A stretch of DNA of 64,000 nucleotides from Streptomyces sp. WMMB303 (lineage in GTDB: Bacteria > Actinomycetota > Actinomycetes > Streptomycetales > Streptomycetaceae): the NCBI RefSeq assembly GCF_029351045.1, contig NZ_JARKIN010000001.1, positions 3,708,501 through 3,772,500 on the forward strand, read 5' to 3'. Below, piece after piece: positions 1 through 7,668 of this stretch (the first letter of the stretch is position 1; each line of letters begins with the position of its first letter). The position numbers were made by a program, and so were the translations under genes. The notes beneath the pieces were generated by a model that was given only the letters and a program-made list of their open reading frames with translations, ran no database searches and was not told the origin of the DNA.

Positions 1-921
1 GGGCTCCGCGGTGATGGAGCCGAGCGCGGATACCGGCATGACGCTCCTGCTGTCCGACAGCGGCCGCGGCAGGCCGTCCAAGGGGCCGAGCAATCCCTTC
101 GCTTCGCGCTCCGCACCGAGGTGTGTGGCGTCCACCGCAACCATGGGCGCGGCCCCGGGAAAGTGCAGCAGGTCGAACCAGAGCGTCAGCTCATCGGGAG
201 CCGCAGCCGTGAGCTGTCGGTACACCTCGAGCACCGCGCCGGCGTGCTCGGCGGCCCACAGGACTCTGCCGCCGTACAGCTCCGGCGCGGGGTGCAGGGC
301 GAGTTCGAGTGCCGTGACGACGGCCAGATCCCCGCCGCCGCCCCGCAGCCCCCAGAACAGGTCCGGATCGCTGTCGCCGGTGACTCGCCGCTGCTCCCCC
401 TCGGCGTCCACGATGTCGAAGGCGGTGACACTGTCGGCGACCCAGCCGAACTTGCGGCCGAACCAGCTCAGTCCGCCGCCCAGCGCCACCCCGGCGACAC
501 TGACCACCGGGGAGCTGCCGGGCAGGCCGGTGAGTCCGTGGCGTGCGGCGGCGGCCTGGACCCTGCCGGAGGGCACGCCCGCTCCCACTCTGGGCCGGCG
601 GCGGACCGGGTCGATCTCCAGGGCGTCCAGTCGGCCGGTGCGCAACAGGATGCAACCGGCTGTGCGTCCGGTGGCGCCGTGCCCGTTGGGCTGGGTGGCG
701 ATACCGGTGCCGGTGCTGCGGGCGTGGCGCACGAGTGCGGCCACGTCGTCGGCGTCGGCCGCCTCGACCACGGCAGCGACAGGCTGTTCGACGGCCAGGT
801 TCCAGGGACGCCGGGCCTCGTCGAAGCCGGGGTCGTCCGGCAGTATGACCGGGCCTCGGACGGCGGTGCGCAGGGCGCGGTGATCGGCCGCCGCCCGGCA
901 CCGCGCGCGCGTGGGGAACAC
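1..921 (-). CDS. FAD-binding oxidoreductase (PCMH/BBE-type), C-terminus cut by window edge
   Basis: This is a flavoprotein oxidase or dehydrogenase of the PCMH-type FAD-binding fold. Its substrate cannot be read from the sequence. Reading from a GTG at 921, visible family features are a conserved DEARRPWNLAVEQP stretch, PNGHGATGR with a His near residue 81 where related enzymes often bind FAD covalently, GGGLSWFGRKFG, and LRGGGGDLAVVTALEF. The reading frame is still open at base 1, so the C-terminal substrate domain lies outside the window. The GTG at 921 is only one choice of start. The same frame runs upstream without a stop to an ATG at 1257 that belongs to a lipoprotein fragment, so a fused product is possible. 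The neighbouring LysR stub on the other strand suggests that this oxidase once had a divergent LysR regulator. Confidence 0.75.
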   Translation of the reverse strand, partial: MFPTRARCRAAADHRALRTAVRGPVILPDDPGFDEARRPWNLAVEQPVAAVVEAADADDVAALVRHARSTGTGIATQPNGHGATGRTAGCILLRTGRLDALEIDPVRRRPRVGAGVPSGRVQAAAARHGLTGLPGSSPVVSVAGVALGGGLSWFGRKFGWVADSVTAFDIVDAEGEQRRVTGDSDPDLFWGLRGGGGDLAVVTALELALHPAPELYGGRVLWAAEHAGAVLEVYRQLTAAAPDELTLWFDLLHFPGAAPMVAVDATHLGAEREAKGLLGPLDGLPRPLSDSRSVMPVSALGSITAEP

Positions 922-939
922 CGGAGGGCAGGGGGGCTC

Positions 940-1002
940 ATGCTGGAGCGGTACGAGGTCGAGACACTGCTGGTGCTCGCCGAGGAGCTGCATTTCGGCG
1001 CT
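940..1002 (+). pseudogene. LysR-family regulator, N-terminal stub only
   Basis: An ATG at 940, preceded by a GGAGG-like site, opens a frame whose first 20 codons read as the start of a LysR helix-turn-helix protein (MLERYEVETLLVLAEELHFG). The match stops at about base 1000, and the frame then runs into unrelated sequence that is antisense to a lipoprotein. The stub diverges from the FAD oxidase, the usual arrangement for a LysR regulator and its target. The rest of the gene appears to have been lost in a deletion that joined it to the lipoprotein gene. The breakpoint is placed by eye and may be off by several bases. Confidence 0.6.
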
Positions 1003-1257
1003 GCCGTGCAGACCGCCGCGCGGCGTGCGGACCACCTCGCCCATCGGGTGGTATCCGGCGCGCCACGTGGCGGCGGCACGTGAGCCGTCCCAGGCCACGG
1101 CGACCTGCCGGGCGCGGTCGGCGCGCGCCCGGCTGCCGCCGCCGTCGGGGCCGTCCCCGGCCTGCTGCCGGCCGCAGCCTGCGCCCGCGCCCAGCGCGGC
1201 GGCGCTCAGCATCGCCGCGGCGAGCAGACCGGCAGAGCGCGGCGAGCGCACCCGCAT
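1000..1257 (-). pseudogene. Lipoprotein, 5' fragment
   Basis: An ATG at 1257 sits five bases after a strong GGGAGG site. The first 28 residues form a lipoprotein signal: basic start (MRVRSPRSAG), hydrophobic core, and a lipobox-like end with Cys near residue 28. The following residues (AWDGSRAAATWRAGYHPMGE) resemble a lipoprotein family common in streptomycetes whose function is unknown to me. The similarity stops near base 1000, where LysR-derived sequence begins. The frame continues without a stop through that junction into the FAD oxidase, so a membrane-anchored hybrid could be made. It is called a pseudogene because only about 86 codons of the original remain. Confidence 0.5.
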
Positions 1258-1364
1258 ATGACCTCCCGGAGGAGCGGTGGGGCGGATCGCCCCATGGCGG
1301 CGGCGGGTTCCCGGCACCGTTGTGACGGCAGCCGCCCTTCGGCGGTTCCGGCGGCCGCAGCGGG

Positions 1365-2738
1365 CTATGCGGCGCGGTTCCGCCGGGCGCGGTGGGTGCG
1401 GACGAGGTCGGCGTAGCGGCGGCCGCTGGTCTTGACGGTCCGCCGTTGGGTGGCGTAGTCGACGTGGACGAGGCCGAAGCGCTGCGCGTACCCGTAGGCC
1501 CACTCGAAGTTGTCCAGCAGTGACCAGGCGAAGTATCCCCGCAGCGGAACGCCTTGGCGGACGGCGCGGGCGCAGGCGGCCAGGTGCTCTTCCAGGTAGC
1601 GGGTGCGCTCGGGGTCGTGTACCTGTCCGTCGGGGCCGACGATGTCCGGATAGGCGGCGCCGTTCTCGGTGACGTAGAGGCAGCGTGCCCCGTAGTCGTC
1701 CGTCATTCGGCGCAGGGTCTTCGTCAACCCCTCGGCGTGCACCTCCCAACCCATGCCGGTCACCCGTGCTCCGGCGGGCAGTTCGGCGGCCCGGGCCCGG
1801 GGGAAGGGACCGGTGGGGTCGTCGCGGAGCACGTTGCGGAAGTAGTAGTTGAGTCCGAGCCAGTCCAGCGGCTCGGCGACGGTCTCCGCGTCGCCGGGGC
1901 GCTGCGGCGGCTCCGTCCCGTACAGCTCGATCATGTCCTGCGGGTAGCCGCGGCCGTGCAGCGGATCCATCCACCAGCGGTTGACATGGCCGTCGGCGCG
2001 CCGTGCGGCCTCGGTGTCCGCCGCGCTGCCGGAGGCGGGTTCGCAGTGGGTGAGGTTGTTGACGATGCCCACCCGGGCGCCGGGCACCGCGGCGCGCAGC
2101 GCCTGGACGGCGAGTCCGTGTCCCAGGTGGAGGTGGAAGGAGGCGCGCACGGCGTCGGCGATGTCGGTGCGGCCGGGCGCCATCCGGCCTTCGTAGTGGC
2201 CGATCCAGGCCGAGCACAGCGGCTCGTTGAGGGTGCACCAGTGCTGGATGCGGTCTCCGAGCCGGTCGGCGACCACAGCCGTGTACTCGGCGAACCTCTC
2301 CGCGGTCTCCCGGACGGGCCAGCCGCCGCGGTCCTGGAGCGCCTGGGGCAGATCCCAGTGGTAGAGCGTGGGGAAAGGTGTGATGCCCGCCTCCAGCAGG
2401 GCGTCGGTGAGCCGGTCGTAGAAGGCCAGGCCCGGCTGGTTGACGGTGCCGCCGCCGTCCGGCAGGACGCGGGGCCAGGCGAGGGAGAACCGGTAGGCGT
2501 CCAGGCCCAGTTCGGCCAGCAGGCCGAGGTCCTCGCGCCAGCGGTGATAGTGGTCGCAGGCCACATCCCCGGTGTCGCCGCCGTCGACCCTGCCCGGGGT
2601 GTGGCTGAAGGTGTCCCAGATGGAGGGCTTGCGGCCGTCCTCGGCGACGGCGCCCTCCACCTGGTAGGCGGCGGTGGCGGCGCCCCACCGGAAGTCGTCG
2701 GGGAGGGCGTCGAGGTGCGCTGCGGGCGTCTCGGGCAC
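1365..2738 (-). CDS. Glycoside hydrolase family 1 beta-glucosidase
   Basis: Intracellular retaining beta-glycosidase that probably cleaves the disaccharide brought in by the adjacent ABC importer. The 457-residue protein has the usual GH1 length. TLNEP carries the acid/base Glu near residue 172 and YVTENG carries the nucleophile Glu near residue 358. The N-terminal FRWGAATAAYQVEGA and C-terminal WSLLDNFEWAYGY are family signatures. The GTG at 2738 is chosen because AAGGA lies six bases upstream. An in-frame GTG at 2798 overlaps the stop of the preceding permease gene and is a possible alternative. No signal peptide is seen. It is the last gene of the SBP-permease-permease-GH1 operon. Whether the substrate is cellobiose, gentiobiose or another beta-glucoside cannot be told. 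Confidence 0.93.
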   Translation of the reverse strand: MPETPAAHLDALPDDFRWGAATAAYQVEGAVAEDGRKPSIWDTFSHTPGRVDGGDTGDVACDHYHRWREDLGLLAELGLDAYRFSLAWPRVLPDGGGTVNQPGLAFYDRLTDALLEAGITPFPTLYHWDLPQALQDRGGWPVRETAERFAEYTAVVADRLGDRIQHWCTLNEPLCSAWIGHYEGRMAPGRTDIADAVRASFHLHLGHGLAVQALRAAVPGARVGIVNNLTHCEPASGSAADTEAARRADGHVNRWWMDPLHGRGYPQDMIELYGTEPPQRPGDAETVAEPLDWLGLNYYFRNVLRDDPTGPFPRARAAELPAGARVTGMGWEVHAEGLTKTLRRMTDDYGARCLYVTENGAAYPDIVGPDGQVHDPERTRYLEEHLAACARAVRQGVPLRGYFAWSLLDNFEWAYGYAQRFGLVHVDYATQRRTVKTSGRRYADLVRTHRARRNRAA

Positions 2739-2794
2739 AGAGGTCCTTTCGGGCGCGCCGGGCCGGGGTTGCGGCGGCCGGGCGGTGTGGTCGG

Positions 2795-3694
2795 TCACTT
2801 GACGGCGCCGGCGGTCAGTCCGGCGACGAGGTAGCGCTGCAGGAGGAGGAACCCGGCGACGACGGGCACGCTGACGACCAGCGAGGCGGCCATGACCTGG
2901 TTCCAGTAGACCTCGGTCCGGGTGGCGTACCCCTGGAGTCCGATGGAGAGCGTGCGGGTCGCGTCGTTGGTCATCACCGAGGCGAACAGCACCTCTCCCC
3001 AGGCGGTCATGAACGAGTAGACGGTGACGGCGATGATGCCGGGCACGGCAGCGGGGATGAGGACGCGGAAGAGCGCGCCCAGCGGCCCGCAGCCGTCCAC
3101 CAGGGCGGCCTCGTCCAGGTCCCGGGGGATGGAGGCGAAGTAGCCGGCCAGCATCCAGATGGACAGCGGCAGGGTGAAGGTCATGTAGGTGAGGATCAGC
3201 GCGCCACGGGAGCCGTAGAGGGCCAGCCCGGTGGCGTTGCCGACGTTGACGAACAGCAGGAAGAGCGGGAGCAGGAACAGGATGCCGGGGAACATCTGGG
3301 TGGAGAGCACCGTGACGGTGAAGACCTGCCGGCCGCGGAACCGGTAGCGGCTGACGGCGTAGGCGGCGAAGACCGCGACCACCACGGAACAGGCCGTCGC
3401 GGAGGCGGAGACGATCAGTGAGTTGAGGAAGTAGCGGCCCAGCGGCACGGTGCGCCAGATGTCCCGGTACGGCTCCAGCGTCAGTTCGGCCGGAATCCAG
3501 CGGAAGGTGCCGGAGACCTCTTCGAGGGGCTTGAGCGAGCTGCTGACCATGACGTACAGCGGGGTCGCGGTGAAGACCGCCAGCAGGGTCAGCACGATGC
3601 GGCGGGTCCACACGAAGGACCTCGGCAGGGCCGTCGGGCTGCGGCGCGGGGCAGCGGCGCCGGACGCCTGGTGCGCGGTGGCCGTGTCAGACAT
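2795..3694 (-). CDS. Carbohydrate ABC transporter permease, MalG type
   Basis: Inner-membrane permease of a CUT1 sugar importer, 299 residues. A first membrane helix lies around residues 33-53 after a polar N-terminus, followed by about five more. The EAA loop that docks the ATPase is clear around residues 190-220 (DEAALVDGCG followed by LIP). The start overlaps the end of the MalF-like gene by eight bases, so the two are probably translated together. No ATPase gene lies in this operon. As in other actinomycete CUT1 systems, a shared MsiK-type ATPase elsewhere would be expected to power it; this is an inference. Confidence 0.93.
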   Translation of the reverse strand: MSDTATAHQASGAAAPRRSPTALPRSFVWTRRIVLTLLAVFTATPLYVMVSSSLKPLEEVSGTFRWIPAELTLEPYRDIWRTVPLGRYFLNSLIVSASATACSVVVAVFAAYAVSRYRFRGRQVFTVTVLSTQMFPGILFLLPLFLLFVNVGNATGLALYGSRGALILTYMTFTLPLSIWMLAGYFASIPRDLDEAALVDGCGPLGALFRVLIPAAVPGIIAVTVYSFMTAWGEVLFASVMTNDATRTLSIGLQGYATRTEVYWNQVMAASLVVSVPVVAGFLLLQRYLVAGLTAGAVK

Positions 3695-4775
3695 CGGCTG
3701 ATCCCCTCCCCCGGCTGGTCAGCAGCAGGTAGCCGGCCGTCACCAGCAGCAGGAACAGCAGCAGCAGCACGGACATCGCCGAGCCGGCGCCGAAGTCCCA
3801 GGTGACGAAGGACGACTGGTAGATGTGCAGCGAGACCAGGTCGGCGGACTGCGGAGCGGACTTGCCGAACAGCACGAACGGCACGTTGAAGTCGTTGAAG
3901 GTCCACAGGAACAGCACCAGCACCAGCACCTGGTTGACGGGACGCAGCGCGGGCAGGGTGATGTGCCGGATCTGCCGCCACATTCCGGCGCCGTCGAGCG
4001 CGGACGCCTCGTAGAGGTCGGCGGAGACGTTCTGCAGCGCCGCGGTGAGCAGCAGGAAGGCGAACGGCCAGGTGCGCCAGACCGCCACGAGCAGCAGCGC
4101 GACGAAGCTGTTGTCGCCGACCAGCCAGAAGGGCTTGCCGTCGGTGAGTCCGAGCTGGTCGTGGAGGACGTGGTTGAGCAGTCCGTTGTCGTGCTGGAGC
4201 AGGAAGGACCAGGTGATGACAGCCGCGTACACGGGCAGCGCGTACGGGGTGAGGAAGAGGGCGCGCAGCAGGCCCCGGCCCCGGAAGGCGTCCTGCATCA
4301 GGATCGCCGCGGTCACTCCCAGCAGCCAGGAGAGACCGACTGCCAGGACGGTGAAGCCGCAGGTGACGGCGAACGAGCGCAGCAGCGCCTCGCCGACCGG
4401 CGCGTCGACGTCCACGGCGACCCGGAAGTTGTCCAGTCCGGCCCAGGGCGCCGCGCTCCAGTCGCTGATGTACTCCTGGGTCAGGTCCTTGAAGGCCATC
4501 ACGATGCCGGTGGCCATCGGCACCAGGTGGATGAGCAGTTCCAGCGCGAGCGCCGGGAGCAGCAGCAGATAGGGCAGTCCCGCGCTGCGGACCCGGTCGC
4601 GCAGCGGGGAGCCGGCTGCCGGACGCCGGGTCCCGGACGGGGCCGGCGCTCCGGGGGCTGCCGACCGGCGCCCAGGAGCAGGTGCCGGGGTCCGGTCCGC
4701 AGCCGTCCGGGTGGGGCCGCGGGCGGTGTCGCCCGCAGCCGGTGCCGGGGTGCGGGGAGCGGAGTGCGCGGTCAC
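3687..4775 (-). CDS. Carbohydrate ABC transporter permease, MalF type
   Basis: First permease subunit of the sugar importer, 362 residues. The N-terminal 65 residues are Pro/Ala/Arg-rich and probably disordered in the cytoplasm, followed by about six membrane helices beginning near residue 68. An EAA loop (YEASALDGAG followed by ITLPAL) lies near residue 260. It sits seven bases after the binding-protein gene and overlaps the MalG-like gene by eight bases, so these three genes form one unit. The long low-complexity N-terminus means that the true start could be further downstream; the ATG used gives an uninterrupted frame. Confidence 0.9.
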   Translation of the reverse strand: MTAHSAPRTPAPAAGDTARGPTRTAADRTPAPAPGRRSAAPGAPAPSGTRRPAAGSPLRDRVRSAGLPYLLLLPALALELLIHLVPMATGIVMAFKDLTQEYISDWSAAPWAGLDNFRVAVDVDAPVGEALLRSFAVTCGFTVLAVGLSWLLGVTAAILMQDAFRGRGLLRALFLTPYALPVYAAVITWSFLLQHDNGLLNHVLHDQLGLTDGKPFWLVGDNSFVALLLVAVWRTWPFAFLLLTAALQNVSADLYEASALDGAGMWRQIRHITLPALRPVNQVLVLVLFLWTFNDFNVPFVLFGKSAPQSADLVSLHIYQSSFVTWDFGAGSAMSVLLLLFLLLVTAGYLLLTSRGRGSADV

Positions 4776-4782
4776 GGCCGGG

Positions 4783-6108
4783 TCACTTCCCCATCTGCTG
4801 CTGGGCTTTGGTGAGGGCCTCGCGCACGGTCTTCTCAGTGACCGGACGGCCCGCGGCGGCGTCCGCGAAGAGCCGTTTGACCGCTGTGCCCACCAGGGTC
4901 TCGAACTTCGACTCGTCCGGTACCTGGGGCAGCGGTGCGGCGCTGGAGGAGAGCACGGAGCGCAGCACGGCCTCGTCCTTGTCCCGCGGCTCGGCCTGCT
5001 GGGCCTCGAGCACCGGTGAGACGGAGCCGTAGGCGTCGGTGAGGATGCGCTGCTCCTTCGTGGAGGTCATGAAGGAGACGAACTTCATGGCGCCGTCGAG
5101 GTTGTCGGTGTGGTTGAAGACGCCGATGTTGATTCCCCCGACCATGGAGTTGACCTTGGTCTTGCCGCCGGAGGCTGTCGCGTCCTGCCGGTCCTGGAAG
5201 GGGACCGGTGCGATGCCGTACTCGTCCGGCTTCATCCCGTGCGCCAGCAGTGAGGTGCGGGCCGCCTGCCACAGCAGCATTCCGGCCTTGCCGGTGGCGA
5301 AGTCCTTCACCGACTGGTTCTGCGCGTACTCCGCGTTGCCCTTGGCCGCGATGCCGTCCTCGGCCAGGAAGTCCACGTACTGCTTGACGGCTTTGACGTT
5401 GCCGGGCTGGTCGAAGGTGGGGCGGCCGTTCTCGTCGAAGAAGTCGGCACCGTGCTGTTTGCCGAGGACGAACGCGTGGTGGGCGTTCTCCACCGGGTTG
5501 CCGCCCTCGACGGCGAGTCCGTGGCGGCCGCCGCGGCTGAGCTTCTTCCCGTCGGCGACGAGTTCGTCCCAGGTGACCGGCGGGCCGTCGATCCCCGCCT
5601 GCCGGAACATCTTCTTGTTCCAGTAGAGCGCGTAGGTCAGCGAGTACAGCGGCACGGCGGCAGGGGGCTTGCCCTCGGCGCCCGTCGCGGCCAGTGCCGC
5701 CTTGCTGAACCGGTCGGCACCGCCGACGTCGGCCATGCGCGCGTCGTCGAACGGGAGCAGCGCCTTGCTCTTCTGCAGCGAGGAGGACCAGGTGTTGCCG
5801 ATGTTGAGGACGTCGGGGCCCTGCCCGGAGGAGGCGGCGGCCAGGATCCGGTCCAGGAGGTTGGACCAGGGCACGACCTCCAGCTTGACCTTGATGCCGG
5901 TCTGCTTCTCGAACTTCTTCAGCTCCGGGGCCAGGACCTTCTTGTCGGCTTCGATACTCGAACCCTGGTTGGTGGCCCAGTAGGTGAGTTCGCCGGGCTT
6001 GTCGTTGCTGCCCCCGCTCTTCGTTGCCGAACCGCCTCCGCAGCCGGAAGCGGCGGCGGTCAGGGCGGTGACGAGCGCGGCTGCTGCCGCGGTACGGAAT
6101 CTGCGCAT
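4783..6108 (-). CDS. Extracellular sugar-binding lipoprotein of ABC importer
   Basis: Substrate-binding protein of the CUT1 importer, 441 residues, tethered to the outer face of the membrane. The ATG at 6108 starts a lipoprotein signal (MRRFRTAAAAALVTALTAAA) with lipobox ASGC and Cys at residue 23. The mature part reads as an SBP_bac_1 family protein with motifs such as LTYWATNQG and VLNIGNTW. A start 60 bases further upstream is open but would put 20 extra residues before the signal. A GGAGG lies about 12 bases upstream of the chosen start. It is the first gene of the operon and is divergent from the ROK regulator, which probably represses it. Confidence 0.93.
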   Translation of the reverse strand: MRRFRTAAAAALVTALTAAASGCGGGSATKSGGSNDKPGELTYWATNQGSSIEADKKVLAPELKKFEKQTGIKVKLEVVPWSNLLDRILAAASSGQGPDVLNIGNTWSSSLQKSKALLPFDDARMADVGGADRFSKAALAATGAEGKPPAAVPLYSLTYALYWNKKMFRQAGIDGPPVTWDELVADGKKLSRGGRHGLAVEGGNPVENAHHAFVLGKQHGADFFDENGRPTFDQPGNVKAVKQYVDFLAEDGIAAKGNAEYAQNQSVKDFATGKAGMLLWQAARTSLLAHGMKPDEYGIAPVPFQDRQDATASGGKTKVNSMVGGINIGVFNHTDNLDGAMKFVSFMTSTKEQRILTDAYGSVSPVLEAQQAEPRDKDEAVLRSVLSSSAAPLPQVPDESKFETLVGTAVKRLFADAAAGRPVTEKTVREALTKAQQQMGK

Positions 6109-6253
6109 GGCGGACAGTCCTCCGGGAGGTGAGGAGGCGAGCGTTGAACACCTGAAGACAGCTCGCACTTTTCTTGGATCGTGAGTTAAGTGGTGGAAGA
6201 AGGGGTCGTCAAGACGTCGCGCAGGGGTAGATTGCGCGCGGGAAGGGAGTCAC
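6109..6253. promoter_or_regulatory. Divergent promoter region between sugar operon and ROK regulator
   Basis: This 145-base gap holds the promoters of two divergent transcripts. It is less GC-rich than its surroundings around 6140-6195. An imperfect inverted repeat, CACTT at 6166-6170 and AAGTG at 6188-6192, is the best operator candidate for the ROK protein. The match is short, so the assignment is tentative. Confidence 0.35.
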
Positions 6254-7531
6254 ATGCGCCAGGAGAACCGGCGGACAGTGCGTGATCTGCGCCGCACCAA
6301 CCGCTCCAGAACGCTGCGCCATCTGTACTTCGAAGGTCCCATGAGCCGCCAGGAGTTGGTACCGGCCACCGGCTTGAGCTCCGCGTCGGTCAGCAACGTC
6401 ACCGCCGAACTGCTCGGCGAGGGCCTGCTGGAGGAGGCGGGTTCCGCCGAGTCCGAGGGCGGTCGGCCGCGCACCCTGCTGCGGGTGGCACCGGGGGCCG
6501 GGACCCTGATCGGCGTGGACGTGGGCGAGACCCGAGTACGCGTTGAACTCTTCAACCTCGCGCTGGACGAACACGCTCGTGCCGAATACCCCCTGCACGA
6601 CGGCGGCCACCAGGCCGCGCACGTGGTGCGGCTGATCGCGGACGGTCTCGCCGCGGTACGGGAGAGCGCCGCGGGCTCGATGCCGCCGAAGCCGCTGGGA
6701 CCGACACTCGGCGTGGGTGTCGGTGTGCCCGGCATCGTCGAACGCGGCGCGGCGGGCGGCGCTGTGGTGCACGGGCAGACGGTGGGCTGGGACGCGGTTC
6801 CGCTGGAGGAGCTGCTGCGCACCGAGGCGGAACTGCCCGACGAGGTCCCGCTGCTGGTGTCGAACGGCGCCAAGACCCTCGGCCAGGCCGAGATGTGGTT
6901 CGGCGCCGGGCGGGGCGCGCGGGACGCGGTGGTGGCCCTCCTCGGCTCAGGAGTGGGCGCGGGAGTCATCACCGAGGGCGGCGCCTACGGCCCCGGCTTC
7001 CGTGGAGCGGCCGAATGGGGACACACCACGCTCCGCGCGGGCGGCCGCGCCTGCCGTTGCGGAGCGGCCGGGTGCCTGGAGGCGTATGTGGGAGCGGCCG
7101 CCGTGCTGGAGCGCTGGCGCGAGGCCGGAGGCAGCCCGCAGGGCGACCAGGAGGCGGGGCTGGCGCAACTGCTGGCGGCGGGCGACGACGCGGCCGAGGC
7201 GGTGCTGGCCGAGACCGCCGAGCACCTGGGCGCCGGCATCGCCAACCTCGTCAACCTCTTCAGCCCGGAACGTATCGTGCTGGCCGGCTGGGCCGGCCTC
7301 CTGCTGGGCGCCCGGCTGCTGCCCGCCGTGCGCGCGGCGGCCCGGGAGCGCGCGCTGGCCCATCCCGCGGGGCGCACGACGATCGAGCTGGGCAAACTGG
7401 GGCCGGACGCCGTCACGGTGGGAGCGGCGACCCTGCCGCTGGCCCGCTTCCTGGAGACCGGAGGACGTCCGGTCGGCTCCCCCGCGCAGGGCTCACCGCC
7501 CCGTGCCCCCGGCACGGCGCGTACGGTCTGA
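6254..7531 (+). CDS. ROK-family transcriptional regulator
   Basis: A 425-residue NagC/XylR-type regulator with an N-terminal winged helix (about residues 15-75, including MSRQELVPATGLSSASVSN) and a C-terminal ROK sugar-kinase-like domain. The domain keeps GVDVGETRVRVELFN, the GSGVGAG loop and the zinc motif CRCGAAGC near residue 270. It lies divergent to the sugar ABC operon and is the likely sugar-responsive regulator of that operon. The ATG at 6254 follows an AAGGGAG site by five bases. After the stop at 7531 a strong palindromic terminator precedes the convergent catalase gene. Confidence 0.92.
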   Translation: MRQENRRTVRDLRRTNRSRTLRHLYFEGPMSRQELVPATGLSSASVSNVTAELLGEGLLEEAGSAESEGGRPRTLLRVAPGAGTLIGVDVGETRVRVELFNLALDEHARAEYPLHDGGHQAAHVVRLIADGLAAVRESAAGSMPPKPLGPTLGVGVGVPGIVERGAAGGAVVHGQTVGWDAVPLEELLRTEAELPDEVPLLVSNGAKTLGQAEMWFGAGRGARDAVVALLGSGVGAGVITEGGAYGPGFRGAAEWGHTTLRAGGRACRCGAAGCLEAYVGAAAVLERWREAGGSPQGDQEAGLAQLLAAGDDAAEAVLAETAEHLGAGIANLVNLFSPERIVLAGWAGLLLGARLLPAVRAAARERALAHPAGRTTIELGKLGPDAVTVGAATLPLARFLETGGRPVGSPAQGSPPRAPGTARTV

Positions 7532-7600
7532 GACCCCGAGCTGCCGCACCGCACCCCTTCGGGCCCGGCACGGAAGGAGTCTTTCGTCCGGCCGTCGTGT

Positions 7601-7630
7601 TCCCGGGCCCCGCCGCGGCGGGGCCCGGGA
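7601..7630. terminator. Bidirectional terminator hairpin
   Basis: A perfect 30-base palindrome. The left arm is TCCCGGGCCCCGCCG and the right arm is its exact complement, giving a very stable hairpin. It lies between the convergent ROK and catalase genes and can serve both. There is no U-tract, which is usual for streptomycete terminators. Confidence 0.75.
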
Positions 7631-7668
7631 GCGGGCTCATCCCGGCGTCGGCCGCGCCGAGCCCGGCG

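Noticed and set aside
11..883. Long plus-strand frames antisense to the FAD oxidase
   Set aside because: Their translations are Ser/Arg/Pro-rich with no family motif, while the minus-strand frame shows clear flavoprotein motifs. They are shadows of high-GC coding DNA.
2739..3611. Upstream extension of the GH1 frame through the permease gene
   Set aside because: The GH1 match starts near 2738 with a proper ribosome binding site; the extension is an out-of-frame shadow of the MalG-like permease.
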